A stretch of DNA of 64,000 nucleotides from Coniella vitis (lineage: Eukaryota > Ascomycota > Sordariomycetes > Diaporthales > Schizoparmaceae): assembly GCA_011317545.1 (NCBI GenBank), contig WUJK01000004.1:3100001-3164000 (forward strand), in the 5' to 3' direction. Below are positions 45,560 to 58,065 of this stretch, piece by piece. Positions within the stretch are counted from its first letter, which is position 1, and each line of letters starts with the position of its first letter. The notes beneath the pieces are model-generated. The model was not told where the DNA came from. It ran no database searches and saw nothing but the letters and a program-made list of their open reading frames with translations. The position numbers and the translations under genes are program-made.

Positions 45560-46055
45560 AAGGGAACTCTACTTGAAGGCGACAGCGAATACTCGTTCCG
45601 CTAGATTTCTCTCAGTTGAAAACAAGTAGCGAAGGCGCAAGCGGACTAACAGGAGAAACAGATCCTTCCGAAACATATACAAAGAGATTAAAATTTTGAT
45701 GAGCAACAAAAGATGAGCCAAGAAATGTACCAGACTGTAGCTAGTAGAAGTTGATGAACATTGCCCGAACTTGGAGGGGAATGGGACGCCAGAAATCCGA
45801 AGCACGTACACAGTAGACTGCCAGCTGGGTGCCAGACGCCCACAGCTGGCTAGGCCAGCTTAGCTGACTAAGACACCGGCGGCACCACCCCTGTCGCTTG
45901 GCGGCACTCACCCTGGCAGGGGCTGCTAACAATTTCTGAAAAGCCCACTGAATCGAAATTCGAGCAAAATCGGTCGGCAACCTCATCGCCATCAACCTCA
46001 ACCCATCAACAACCCGGACCCCACCACTCCGTACCGCCACAACACCACAGTCAAC
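45560..46055. promoter_or_regulatory. Shared divergent upstream region, TAD1 / RPL24
   Basis: 496 bp between the two start codons, so both promoters lie here. The right end, just before RPL24, is rich in CAACC / CCACC words. No specific factor site is claimed. Confidence 0.55.
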
Positions 46056-47004
46056 ATGAGGACGTACGACGACGCTTTCTCCGGTCAGAAGATCTACCCT
46101 GGCAAGGTACGAATGCTCGAACCGACTCCCTAAAGCGCTGCGATTCGATCTTGGGGCTGTAACCGGGAAACACGCTGCGACCGAACGATCAAGGACCAAT
46201 GCTGGGGCGAACAACGGCAAGAGAAGGGTTTTGGATACTGATGCAGCACGTTCAAAAATTCGGTCGCGCGAGTTTTCTTGGTTATGGCTCAAGGAAAGAT
46301 GGTGGCATATGGACATCTTTTGCGCTAGTGTATTGAAACAGAAGTACTGATGGTATATGGCGACTGTAGGGTAAGCTCTACGTCCGTGGAGACTCCAAGA
46401 TCTTCCGTTTCCAAAATGGAAAGTCCGAGTCTCTCTTCCTTCAGCGCAAGAACCCTCGCCGCATTGCGTGGACCGTTCTGTACCGTCGCCAGCACCGCAA
46501 GGGTATCACTGAGGTACGAAACTCAACCTGAATCCCTCGAGGCTGCCCACCTGTAGCAATTCACGCGAACCTCACGATTCATCGTTCCCGAAGCATATAC
46601 GACATGCTGCCGCCGCGTCGAGCACCATTTTTCCGGCTACGATGACGTGGAGGTTCCGTGTGGGAATGAATGACTACAAGACATTTGTGTGTGCTGACGT
46701 ATGTTGCAACACACAGGAAACCGCCAAGAAGCGAACCCGCCGTACCGTTAAGGCTCAGCGTGCCATCGTTGGTGCCTCCCTCGATGTGATCAAGGAGAAG
46801 CGCTCTATGCGCCCTGAGGCTCGCTCTGCCGCCCGCCAGGCTGCCATCAAGGAGAGCAAGGAGAAGAAGGCCGAGGCCGCTGCTGCCAAGAAGGCTGAGA
46901 AGGCCAAGAGCGCTGCCCAGGCCTCCAAGGGCCAGACCCAGCGCATTGTTGGCAAGCAGGGTGCCAAGGGCTCTGCCCCCAAGGTCAAGGCCACCACCCG
47001 ATAA
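46056..47004 (+). CDS. RPL24: 60S ribosomal protein eL24
   Basis: Three exons, 46056-46106, 46370-46513, 46717-47004 (160 aa). It is a structural protein of the large ribosomal subunit at the subunit interface. The fungal eL24 opening MRTYDDAFSGQKIYPGK forms exon 1. Exon 2 carries GKLYVRGDSKIFRFQNGKSE and RIAWTVLYRRQHRKGITE, and exon 3 the basic tail (KKRTRRTVKAQRAIVGASLD). The C-terminus is Lys/Ala-rich. Codon use is strongly biased, fitting high expression. Introns are 263 and 203 bp, longer than average for the window. Confidence 0.96.
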
Positions 47005-47542
47005 ATTGATGCTGGTGATGGCGATGGCTTGCGAAGTGGAACGTGAGACGATGGGTTGGCATCTGCTTTTTTCTCTAGGTCTCCGGGGACAATCAATGAC
47101 ATAAATCAATTTGAGGTTTCATGGAGCAAAATCGGCGGGCTGGAGTCGGGTTCTCTCTACCTTGTTGTGCTTAAAAACGAATATAAAGCCATGGCGGGTT
47201 GTACTCTGAGAAAAGGAACATCTGCCGAAAGGAGGGAACGGTTTTCATGGACCCCTAAAATACAGGGACACGGTTTCCGCGCGACGCATAGGTAGCTTTA
47301 CAGACTGAGCAACCTATGCATTGATCAAGAGATATGCCCATCTAATCCTCTGGGCGAGGAGCACTTTGTGTCTCTGTTTGTATACATGAAGCACGCATGT
47401 AGATGGGCGAAGTGGGTGCTTATAAGGACAAAAATGCAGGCTTTCTATGGTATCGTGACGAGACAATGATCTACTAGATCCTATCTATATTCCGGATGTC
47501 GCGTGATATTCTTAAAGCACAATCTGTGATTTTCCTCCACCT
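47005..47542. other. Intergenic between convergent RPL24 and peroxiredoxin
   Basis: 3' regions of both genes. No other gene seen. Confidence 0.6.
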
Positions 47543-48247
47543 TTACAACTTGGCCAGAATGGAGGCTGCGTCGGTGCCCTCAACGCCGCCCTTGGCAGCC
47601 TGCTCGGCGTAAACGACCTTGCCGTGGTCAATGACCAGCGCGTAACGACCCGTCCGTTCGCCCATCGTCCAGCCAATCTGCTTGGAGAACTTGGCCTCGA
47701 CGTCACTCGCAAAGACCTACATACAAGAAGATTTGCACATGTCAGCATTCTGTTGAGGAGTACCCAATATCCAGACCCATAGAATATCCGGGTAGCAGCT
47801 TCAAACTCACAATGAAGTCGTCAGTAATGCCGTGCGACTTGCCCCAGGCGCTCATCACAAAGGCATCGTTGTAGGCAATGACAATAATCTGGTCAATGCC
47901 CTTGGCCTTGAGAGCCTCCTTCTGTTCGATAAAGGTAGGAATGTGTTGCTCGCTGCAAGTAGGGGTAAAAGCGCCGGGCACGGCCACGAGAACGACCTTC
48001 TTGTTTTGGAACTCTACACCATTGGGAACAGCCTCGTTAGCACTCAGCTGGCATCAATTGGGGATCATGATTGGCTACAAAGGCACATTGGGGACAACCA
48101 GGACAGTCCCCTTGGCTTCAACTCACCCTTGCTGGCATCAAACTTCTGAGGGAGACCACAGGCGTTCAGACCGGCCTTGTCGGCGGTGTAGGGGATGTAC
48201 ATGAAGGAGGTACCCTCGGGGAACTGCTGGCCGACTAGAGAAGCCAT
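47543..48247 (-). CDS. Peroxiredoxin, PMP20/AspF3 type (Prx5 class)
   Basis: Three exons, 48247-48127, 48013-47811, 47716-47543 (165 aa). It is a thiol peroxidase that reduces H2O2 and alkyl hydroperoxides. The peroxidatic Cys is C60 in VPGAFTPTCSEQHIP; a second Cys, C30, lies upstream (NACGLPQKF). The fold is completed by AYNDAFVMSAWGK and WTMGERTGRYALVIDHGKVV. The protein ends in AKL, a type-1 peroxisome targeting signal, as in fungal PMP20 proteins, so peroxisomal location is likely. The start at MASLVGQQFPEG follows the family; the frame is open further upstream but with low-complexity, unconserved sequence. Fungal members include known human allergens, a property not tested here. Confidence 0.94.
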
Positions 48248-49469
48248 CTTGGATCCGTGTAAAGCAGAAATGGAGAGATTGGGTTTGATTGTAGAGGTGC
48301 CAGAATCTCGGAAGCTTGTCGCAGAAGAGTATAGCAACGCGGGCAAGACGCAGGTACGGGATGAGGGGTCGTCCTCCGGCTTTTGAATGAGCTTCTGGCC
48401 AGCTCTCGGCAGGGCCCTCAAAGCCCCGCCATTATAATAGCGTCGTTGTGGCCCCTGCAACGTCAGGCTGTATTTGTCACCAGCAGCCTCTGGATGCGGG
48501 TCTTTTTTTCTTTTCCCTTCTCTCTCATCTTTTGGCCGCTGCTCAGCACCACTTTCTCCATTGCCAGGCTTGATTTCGAATCGACGCGTCCCACTGTATA
48601 TGCTTCTGCGAGCATACGTCACTGCGCTCGTTTTTTGCTCACCCTTGGAGGAACATAGTACACCCATCAAGTGTCCACCCAGATGCGCTTCCGAGCTCCG
48701 GCCGGAGACTTTAATTGTCCAACGACGCCTCGGTCCATTGTCGACAAGAGGCGTATCATTTGAACAACAGGATCATTGTGCTGTCTGAAGAATCCGAAAT
48801 GTCAGCTGAAATGCTCGCTACTAAATGCGGAAGCGCAACCAGTGCATGGGCATAGGACGGAAGCAGTCGGCTTATCCTCCACGTATCCTTCAACTCAGAT
48901 AGTGTTCAGTCGAATCCCGACGGCCCGACAGAGATGTCACTCTGCACCAGTTTCACCTACCTCGATAGCACATTCCTTGAAGGGTACCAAGCACGGGCGT
49001 AGCCGTGAAACAACCACCTGCAATCGCCTCGCTCACATGCCGACTAAGAGCATACGCAGAGGCATCTCAATGACCATCTTCCAAGAACGCCTCTCCGCTG
49101 ACACCAGAAACGAGGCTTGTCGCATATGTCTGGCCTTGGAGGTGTCCCGGGTCTTCAGATCTCAGGGTTGTACCATCAACTACTTCAGTCTTGAATCTTG
49201 AATCCCAACTATGCTGGATTTCCATGAGAGTTGTCCTCGTCATCGTCCACCACATGGAGAGCCCATACCGCCGTCAAGACAGAAATCTCGTTTGTGGACT
49301 ACAAGACACTCACACACACACATGCAGCAAGATGTAGAGACGTCTTGCCGAGGAAGACAAGGGATTTCGATATGCTCTGTTTCTGTTCTTTCTTATGCTT
49401 CTTTGTTATCTTTTGTTCTTTTCTGTTCCATCTTCCCACCTTGGTTGGCCAACTTCTCACACCCGTACT
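48248..49469. other. Intergenic, peroxiredoxin upstream region
   Basis: Contains the peroxiredoxin promoter, an ACATAGTA word at 48653-48660 and a short CACA run near 49310. No gene recognised on either strand. Confidence 0.5.
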
Positions 49470-50943
49470 TCACAGTTTTCGTGTATCTGCAGAGCTTATA
49501 ATGACACCCTGCTTGGTCGACGTTGCTTCGGCAGACGTGAATCGCACAGAGTATTCATCGGTTCGCATGATTCCCAGCTCGACCTGCTCTTCCTTGTTGT
49601 CGATAATGCAATCGGCAGACTCTGGGTAATGGCAAGATCCGCTCTGGGTGGTGTTCTGTCTGCCCATGGTGCGCAGACTCTTTGACGTTGCGTAACCGCT
49701 TCGCTCTAGATTTCCATAACCACTGTTGCCTAGTCCACCGCCCTTGGTGGTTCGGCCCATCTTCGTCATGGCCTTACGCGCTCCGTCGGCCAGCCATGCG
49801 TCCAGCACAGGAAGGGAGATGACGACAGTGCCCACCGCCACGTCAAGGGTTGTCCAGACAAGAAGCGACGTATAGGTCCAGGTGACATCACTTGTGAAGT
49901 TGGCCTTGAGCATCCTCATCAGACCAAACAAGACAACGAGCAGGCCGACCGCCCAGATGAAGAACAATCGCAGCTTCTTCTTGACGTCCATCCTGACCTT
50001 CCAAAGGATGATGAGTGGGCTGGCAAGCAAGATGACACCTTGCACCACATGGGTGACGTTCAGCACTTGGGTCTGCACGGTCACATCGATGCACTGGGCG
50101 GGGGTTTCCCTTTGACCGCTATAGAGCTTGTCCCATTGGGCCCGTGGTGGGTTGCACGTAAAACAAAACCAAAAGATGGCGCAAACAATATAGGCAGCAA
50201 GTGTGAAGAGGAAGAAGTCGCAGAACCAGCGCCATTTCGCCGAGGTACGGTCGGCCAGCCGTCGGATGAAGAGGGTCAGGGACGTTTTGATAAGGGCGAC
50301 AGTGACGTAGAAGATGAGCTTGTCGATCTCGCCGTAGTAGTTGAAGGTATTGTATTCCTCATATGTGTGTTCCCACTGTGATTAACAAACAAGAGCGATG
50401 GATTAGCCAATCGATACGGCCAAACCCCTTACCGATGGTAGTAGCTAATTGACACTTACAATGTGGTCACCGCCTCCCAGAATAGCCATAATGAGCTGAC
50501 AAGTTGTGTAGGTCAGTGCCATTCCCTGGTATCGGTCAGCCCGTTAGCATTTTTCCTTCTCGAATGCAGAAGTACCCAACCAGGATCAGAGGGGTTTGTC
50601 TTGAGGAACGCACCGCCGCCGCAATAGTGGCCCAATCGTCCACTCCGAACCGCATCTGGGACACAGACGCTCGCAAGGCCACCCGGGCGCCCGTCACGCC
50701 TAGTATAGTCAGAAGGACAATAACCAAGCCAGTAATCACGCCAGGTCTCTTGGTAGCATAGGGACCGTTTGTCCTGACGGCCGCGGCTGGAGTGTACCCA
50801 TCTGCTGGGTCTGCATCATCCAGGCCAACCACCCGAAGCAGACCTCGCACAATATACCAATCCCGCTGGGTGTTGGGCGGGTCACCGACAAAGGCTGAGG
50901 GTGCATTGTTGTCGGGCACCCATGCAGTTGCGTTGGACGACAT
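49470..50943 (-). CDS. Fungal rhodopsin-like seven-helix membrane protein
   Basis: Three exons, 50943-50614, 50525-50460, 50375-49470 (433 aa). It matches the large fungal family of rhodopsin-domain (SAT4/PTH11-related) integral membrane proteins, some of which act as surface receptors; the ligand here is unknown. Seven hydrophobic segments follow a polar N-terminus: GVITGLVIVLLTILGVTGA, then the family DDWATIAA motif (D102-D103-W104), GMALTYTTCQLIMAILGGG, YVTVALIKTSLTLFIRRLAD, FFLFTLAAYIVCAIFWFCFT and later ones. A conserved Cys pair (TCNPPRAQW and PAQCIDV) is typical of the extracellular loop. The C-terminal about 100 residues are cytosolic and Ser/Thr-rich. The CFEM domain found in true PTH11 is absent. 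Confidence 0.85.
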
Positions 50944-52855
50944 TATGGCGGAACAAGAGGCTGAAGGCGGCCTATTGCAAACCAGCCACGCATGAGAAAC
51001 GGAAGAGAAGACAAAGCCTCGACGATGCGCGCGACCCGCAGCCTTGTGGACACTCGGCAGTCATATATCAAAAGCGAGCAACACCTGATCGGCCAGCATC
51101 CATTATGGATACGTTCTTCTTTTTAACAGACACGAGCGGGGGTGTTGGACGCATGGCACGTCCAGGGCAGAAGAGCATATTCAGGAAAAAGTGGACTTGG
51201 GCCAGAAACCACTTTTCTCATGTATTTGCGACACGATCCTTGACTGTGCACCAGGGTGTCAGGTATGTATACGGGCACCTGTGCAGCCTTACAGTTGAAC
51301 CAGGCCGGTCAAGAGGGACCGTCCAGGGGCCATCCTTCGATATACATGATCTTAAATGTGAGGGGATGACACGAGCATAATTATCCAGGTACGCATCGCC
51401 AGCAGGTCTGTGCTTGAATGCTTCAGCTGCCGAGCATTTCGTCTCACTTTCCACATGCATAGCCCCACGACAAGCATCAAGGTCGGTGCTCTCAGTCGCT
51501 TTACATGGGATGAAGCCGGCAGAGCGTTCTAGCAAGGCTTGACGAGCCCCGGCCAATTGATTAGCAGCACTACTCACATACTATGTAGAAGCACTTCCGT
51601 GTGTTCAAGCAAGTAGCGAGAGTTGAGAATTGGGTGACTGGTGTCCCCTGTCGCTCGAGTTGTGGGTTTCGTGATCGCTCTTGTACGTTGCTCGTCTCCC
51701 TTTGTCTGCCTTTTCTTCTTGTCCTTTTCCTTCATATATCTCGTTCTTGTCGCGTGTAGTGACTGTCTACATAAATTCTTCGCTATTACATCTTGCTTGA
51801 TCACTGTCATGAGCACTGTCATTGCACCAATTTCTTTTCCTTTTGTTTTCCTCTTTTGTTGGGCGCAGTTTGTCTGTGGTGCCGCCGGACCTCATAAATT
51901 TTACAACGACAGTGCTGATCAATGTGCGCAACAATACCTACATACTTTATAGTTCAGTAGATAAGCATGTGCTCGGATATCAACCCTATTCTAGGAAAGT
52001 TCTATGAGTAAAAACCTGGCGACAAGGCGACACGACTCACCTTCCTTGCCAATACAACCGTTGGGACGCGGCCGCACAGGGTGCTAGTCAGGTGCTCAGT
52101 CAACTCTGTGTACATGGTACAAAGTACTAAATTTATGCATATGAGGGCACAGGCTGAGCGGATCTTGTTTATACCAAGCACTGTGTGGGAGAAGAACAGA
52201 CGTGCGCCAACGTTAAATCCACCACTCTACTACTACATAGTATACACAACCCCACACGACCTTCTTTGTCTTCGGCATTGACCGCTTGCGGGCAAATGTG
52301 CGCTGATGGGGCCGCTGGAGATTACACCGCTGCCTGACCGGCAGACACCATGACCATCACACGTACTATTATACTATGTACATAGTATTCGGACGTCCCA
52401 ACGGCCCGGCGCCCAGCGATAAACAGATGGATGTTTATTGCCGCTCTCCTCCAACAGCTGGTCCACGGTGCCGAGGCGCCGAGAGGAACAGCCATGGAGC
52501 CAAGCAAAGAGGATCCAAGTGGATGGATGGAGGCGAGCACTGATACAGGTATAATTTGCACACAAGATATGCTCCACCATGCTGTGCGGAGGGCATCCAA
52601 ATGATCTTGAGTCGAGTGGTATTTAAACTCATCCTGCGGGAAGCTGTTGCAGCCACAGAAATCCTTGTCCTTCTCAATCCAGCATCCCCGTTGCCTCTCG
52701 GTACCTTGGGTTCTTCATATCGCCTGATCTTGCGTTCCTGGTGTCTGTGTGGCTGCAGCTGAGCGTCGTTTTGACTTTTTACCCTGGAACGGATTACGTC
52801 CCTTCTATTTCCTCTGCACCATTTGCCTACTGACAAGTTACACCCTGTAACAACA
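50944..52855. other. Intergenic, divergent upstream region
   Basis: Between the rhodopsin-like gene (minus) and the hydrolase (plus). Holds TACTATGTA at 51579-51587, TACATAGTA at 52234-52242, and the 18-bp palindrome at 52371-52388. No gene recognised. Confidence 0.55.
52371..52388. repeat. Perfect 18-bp palindrome ATACTATGTACATAGTAT
   Basis: The two strands read identically over all 18 bases. It joins one copy of each orientation of the dispersed word TACTATGTA / TACATAGTA around a shared TA. It lies 468 bp upstream of the hydrolase start. It could bind a dimeric protein or form a small hairpin; neither is shown. Confidence 0.9.
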
Positions 52856-54264
52856 ATGGCAGCAGCAGCTTGGCATCTCGTCTCAGCTTTGGCGCTCGTC
52901 GCAGGTGCCGCCGCCCTGCCGCAGACCGAACTTGGATCGACGAGTCTGGGGGCCCGCGGCGCAGTCGACTGTACGGGTGTCAACGCTGTTAGTCCTCTCT
53001 GCAGCAGCAATGAGAGCCCTTACATCAGAGACGTGTTTTACGTGGGCGGCCGGTGGCTCAACACCAGCATCGGCAACATCACCACCGACCAGCTGTACGT
53101 GGAGAAGCTGACGCCAGCGAATGGTGTCAAGCACGCCAAGCCACTCGTCTTCTTCCACGGTGGCGCCGTCTCGGGCGTGCAATGGCTCAACACGGTCGAC
53201 AACCGCAAGGGCTTCGCCTCGTATTTCATCGACCAGGGCTACATGGTCTACCTGCTCGACCACACCGGCGCCGGACGCAGCAGCTCCGAGGACACGACTG
53301 ACTACATCCTCTGGAACAGCACCACTGTCGAGAGCGTCGCCGCTGGCTTCACAGACCCTCAAGCCAATCCAACCTACCCTCAGGCTGTTTTGCACACGCA
53401 ATGGCCCGGCACGGGCAACAAGGGCGACCCTTACTTCACCGCCTTTAGCAGATGGGTGATTCCCTTTACTGAAAATTGGGAATACGGCGAGCTTTCCATG
53501 CGCGCATCTGGCTGCGCTCTGCTCGAGCTGCTGGGCCCTTCGTACCTCGTCTCCCACTCGTCGGGCGCCCAGTACCCCATTGTCATCTCCAACGACTGCC
53601 CCCAGTACGTGGCCGGCAGCATTAACCTCGAGCACAGCACGCAGCCCTTCTGGAACTATGGCACGACGCTCAATTCTGGCTCCGACTTCCGCCTCTGGGG
53701 TCTCGCCAACACTCCGCTCGCATACGACCCGCCCGTCAGCAACTACACGGAGCTGAACAAGGTCTGGGTGGGTAACGACACGCTCGCAAAGCGCCGCTGC
53801 TACCTGCAGGAAGAGCCGGCCCGCCAACTGCCCAACATTACCAGCGTGCCGTACCTGTGCTTGACTGGCCAGGCCAGTGTCCACATTACCTACGACCACT
53901 GCGTGATTGACTTTTTGAAGCAGGCGGGTGGCAACCCAGACTGGATCAAGATGGCCGACGTCAACATCACGGGCAACGGACACTTTTCCATGGTCGAGAA
54001 GAACAACCTCGAGATTGCTGCCGTTGTGGATGAGTGGATCCAGAAGCAGGAGGCAAACGCGACGGCCTCCTCGACTGGCTCTACCACTGGCGAGGGATCA
54101 TCGTCATCGACAAGGTAAGTTTCCCTTATCCTGAGACTTGCGTCGATCCACTGCCTGCTTGTTTTACTCGAATGCTGTGCTAACTGTGCCCTTGCAGCGA
54201 TCTTGGCTTCCCTTGGAGCATAATATGTGCCTTTGCACCCACTCTATCCGAGTGCACAGCCTAG
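52856..54264 (+). CDS. Secreted alpha/beta hydrolase (esterase-like)
   Basis: Two exons, 52856-54114 and 54198-54264 (441 aa). The first 21 residues are a signal peptide (WHLVSALALVAGAAALPQ), so the protein enters the secretory path; many NxS/T sites follow. An alpha/beta hydrolase fold is seen: oxyanion loop VFFHGGAVSG at about 98-107, nucleophile S235 in LVSHSSGAQYP, and a likely catalytic His in GNGHFSMVEKNN. The substrate is unknown. The 83-bp intron (GTAAGT, GTGCTAAC branch, TTGCAG) near the end is convincing. If retained, translation stops at once as SSSSTR (420 aa). The spliced tail is Ser/Thr-rich followed by a short hydrophobic stretch, PWSIICAFAPTL. Confidence 0.82.
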
Positions 54265-57256
54265 AAGCTGATATAGCTGGTATCTGAGGCTTGTTTATTG
54301 GACCGCCACTTTTACAATGTACATTTTTTTATTTATTTATGAAGCCATGTGTATATATACTATTGTCTACGATGCTGTACTCTGCAACACGAAAAGAGCG
54401 GGTGGAGTTGGCAGCAGTGGTGTTTCGCTTCTCCTTTGGCCGCTGATAACACCCATGGTTTACCACTCACTTTGTTGGACTTTCTGTGCGATATGCTCCT
54501 GTCCCATTTGTTCTTTTTATTCTTGGACCACATGGAATCGTGGGAACGAGTAGCCCAGAGCCAAATTTGCCACGATGCGTTGCCATGTGTGGTGGTCCCT
54601 TGGCGCCTCCGCGTTGTGGGTTTTTTCCTGTTACTGTACACGGAGTTTTTATACATATAGAGCACTTAAAAGAGGAGACGGTCGTTTCCCCCCGTCCTCC
54701 ATCGGTAAACCGGCTCTGATGGGAACATGGAACGCACAGACACAAGACTTGTTTGGAAGTACTATGTACCCATGTTTGAATATTTGTGCGGTTCCCCTTC
54801 ACAACTACTCGACCTCACCACAGTGAAACGCTTGCTTCCCACTTCCGCTCCCTTTTCCCAGACACCATTTTCCGACTTGAAAGACGGTTGTCAAGGAAAA
54901 GCCATATGGTATAGCGATATATGTTTTTCAGCCTTTTTGAGGTTTTTCTCTTTTCTTTTTCATTCTGGTTTCTTTTTTTTTCTCTTTTTTTTTCCCTCAA
55001 AAGGAAAATAGTTCCAGTGACAGCCTCGCACTCGCTCCTCTTTTCTCGGTACACCGCGTGGACTCGCTTAAATCCACCCTGACTTTTACCTTGTCTAGTT
55101 GTGTGGTAACGGTAGCCCACGCAATAAGAATTTCCGAAATCTAAAAAATGTTGCACATGAAAAACCTACTTGGTGCACGGCATATTTCTTTTTAGACTTT
55201 GTATACTATCTGTATAGTAGTACTATGCACGGATACTTGGGTGCCTACTAATATAGTATGTGCAAATATATACTGCATGTTGTTTTTGGGGGGGGGGCTA
55301 TGTTCTTTATGCACACAAGAACATCTTTTTTTTAACCTTGCCCGTTTCAACAACGCCAATCCCATGCTCTCTCTCGGCTTAAGCCGCGGATAGTATGGGG
55401 GATTTTCTTTTGACAGAGGGAGTCGACACACCTTGAACACCCCCACTCTGAAGAAGTAGTGGACCGAATAGTGTGGAGGATTGCCACTGGGAGTCTGTGA
55501 CTATGTACCAAGTAGAAGACCATACACAGTGGATACGCTGCAACGAGTACACTATGTAGCTTTTGGCCCTTTCCTTTTCTTCTCGGGGCATGTCCTACGG
55601 AGTCGAAGGTCTAAGCGATGCCTTGGTGCCCATATTTTGATTTCCACATGTACGTGAAAGGGAGGCGAGTCGATAGCATGAACCGCGGGAGGGGCCGCCG
55701 CCCACCGCATTCCAGTCTTATGGCAGGCCCTGATATACTATGTATACTCCCCAGTAACGTCCTGTCAAACATCATGTCACTCCACAATTGCGATACGCCT
55801 GGTGTGGATGATTGTGTAATTGTGTATGAAGTGCTTTCAGAAGTGGCCTTGGGCTCGCTTTGGGAGGGGGGGGGGGTGGCTCGGCGGCAGCCGGATCTAC
55901 TATTTTGTCCTTTGCTTTGCTTTGCTTCTCGTCTGCTACGCAGAATATTGGCGAGTAATAACTTATAAACTGTACGGAAGCGGCCTTGCGCTTGCCGAGG
56001 AAGTGCATGACAGTGACGACACACTTGTCTGGTGTTTTTTTCCAAGACTTGTGCTCTTGGAGGTCTTTGAGCAGGATTACATAACATAGTACTTACTTTG
56101 AAACCTTATAATTCTCCGGTAGACGCAGTCAGGGTTGCAAACTCGCAAGCGGCTACGCAGTGCATACATACCCAGGTAGGTGACTTCCTCACATAAGTTA
56201 GTATGCATAATGAAGCCACATCCCGACCTGCTTGCGCCACAGGTCTGACTTGCGGAGGATATGGGCACACTTTTGAAGCACAGTTTGGAGTGAGTGCCGT
56301 GGTGTCTGCTGTTGTGTACTATGTATATCCAAAGGTCGGCAAGTGGAGTATGCCTTGCTTAAGTAATATCATCAGGTAAGCTGTATGTATCGTGAAAGCA
56401 GTCAGTACCCCAGATTATGAAATACAAGAGGTACCAAAGTATATAAGCAAATGCCGGTTTCCGTATGTTCAACTCCGGATAAAGACAGCCATTATACTGA
56501 GTGAAAGTCTGAAAGAGGCCCAACACGTGCATGACTCGTCACACCACACGCATGTTTGTTACTGGCGTTGCAGTAATATTTGTGCACATGGTATGCATCC
56601 TCACGCCATGGAAGACAGGTTTGTAATACTGCTCGTTATACGGGGTTTGGCCAACCCGCCATTCACTGACGGCACGAAACGCACTAGGCTTTTGAGTGGA
56701 ACATTTCCATCCAGTGCTACATAGTGGCCGAGATCATCTCATCGTTTTCGACCAGTCTCGCTATGAAAATTATTAGCCCGACTGCTTGGAGAGAACGGCA
56801 AAGCAAAAGTTAAAAACAGCAAAACCCGATGACGGCAAATCCCGCAGGGCTTTGAACCACTTTGACTCACTTCCCACCAAAGAATGCGCCCATTCACATT
56901 GACAGCGCGGCGCGCCTTTTGAACCACAAAGCCTTCAATGGCAAGCAGATGAAGTGCTTACTGATCTCTTCCAAACTTAGGCGAATAAAATAGCCTTTTT
57001 CCCCCCTCCTTCTCTCCCAACGCCCTGGCGTACGGAATACTATAAATGCCCACTTGAACCCCCCCCTCTCCCCAGCTAGCCACGTGCATTGCAACGCTCG
57101 CTGATCTTGCGCATCTTGCCTTCCTCGGGAGTATATATGTGTAACCCAAGATAGATAAGCGAACGCAAGTACCACAGGAAATCCGAGACGGCTGCCAGGA
57201 CCCCAGGAGAGCTTGAAGAAGAAGAAAGAGAGAAAAAAAGGCTATCCAAAACCAAC
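54265..57256. other. 3-kb intergenic region rich in the TACTATGTA word
   Basis: No gene seen. Exact words lie at 54760-54768, 55736-55744 and 56317-56325, with near copies at 55501, 55551, 56084 and 56718. It also has a G run at about 55289-55297, a G run at 55864-55874, and T-rich stretches. The right end is the upstream region of the SnoaL-like gene. Confidence 0.55.
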
Positions 57257-57666
57257 ATGTCGGACGAATCTCGACCCCCTCTGCCGCCCTTTACCGAGGA
57301 AACTGCTCGAATCAAGGTCAAGGCGGCACAAGATGCGTGGAATACGAGGTGAGTTCGCTTGTCAGCCATTCTTCAGATGGTACCTTTTTTCCCTTTCCCT
57401 CCCGTATACTTTGCAGCTCAGCTGACAGGGCCCTTCTTTTTTGTGGGCATTAAATCGTACAGGGACCCAGCTCGTGTCAAGATGGCCTACACACCAGACT
57501 CGATTTGGCGGAACCGTGACCAGATGCTGCAAGGTCGCGATGCTATTGAGGCCTTTTTGACCAAGAAATGGGAAAAGGAGGATGGTTATCGACTGAGGAA
57601 GGAGTTGTTTGCCTTCAGTTCCAATAAGGTACAGTTTCCTCTTTTTTTTTCCCCACCTATATAAAT

Positions 57667-57731
<65 letters not shown>

Positions 57732-58065
57732 TTTGCAAGGGGTGAGGGAGAAAGCGAATATCTGCCATGTCGACGATTTGCAATGCCCCGTTGTCCTTGG
57801 AGAACTCCACGCTCGGCTTTCAATGTTCTTTGGTGGCTAAACTGCTTGTCGTGTATAGATTGCCGTCCAATTCTGGTACGAATGGCACGATGAACACGGC
57901 CAGTGGTACAGATCCTACGGCTTGGAGGACTGGACCTTTGCCGACAATGGATTGATGAGGAAGAGACAGAGCAGCATCAACGACGTCAAGATTTCGGACA
58001 GTGAGAGATGGTTCAAGGATGGCGTCGATGTGAATAATGTTGAAATCAGTGAGCAGCACTGGTAG
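57257..58065 (+). CDS. SnoaL/NTF2-like protein (DUF1348)
   Basis: Three exons, 57257-57348, 57463-57628, 57859-58065 (154 aa). This is the small single-domain family annotated as DUF1348, an NTF2/SnoaL-like alpha+beta cone fold; no enzymatic role is established. Family marks are ETARIKVKAAQDAWNTRDPA, rebuilt over the first splice, then YTPDSIWRNRDQMLQGRDAI, FLTKKWEKEDGYRLRKELFA, VQFWYEWHDEHGQWYRSYGL and WTFADNGLMRKRQSSINDVK. The protein is complete and of normal length. Intron 2 contains an AC/AT microsatellite. It is most likely cytosolic; no targeting signal is seen. Confidence 0.9.
57667..57728. repeat. Compound (AC)n(AT)n microsatellite in an intron
   Basis: Twelve AC units followed by about nineteen AT units, inside intron 2 of the SnoaL-like gene. 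Length is likely to vary between strains. Confidence 0.95.

Noticed and set aside
46514..46716. Possible C/D-box snoRNA in the second RPL24 intron
   Set aside because: A near C box (ACGATGA) and a CTGA are about 60 bases apart, but the C box has a mismatch and the flanks do not pair into a terminal stem.
52883..53983. 366-aa open frame antisense to the secreted hydrolase
   Set aside because: It lies entirely over a clear coding exon and owes its openness to that exon's C-rich third positions; no motif of its own.
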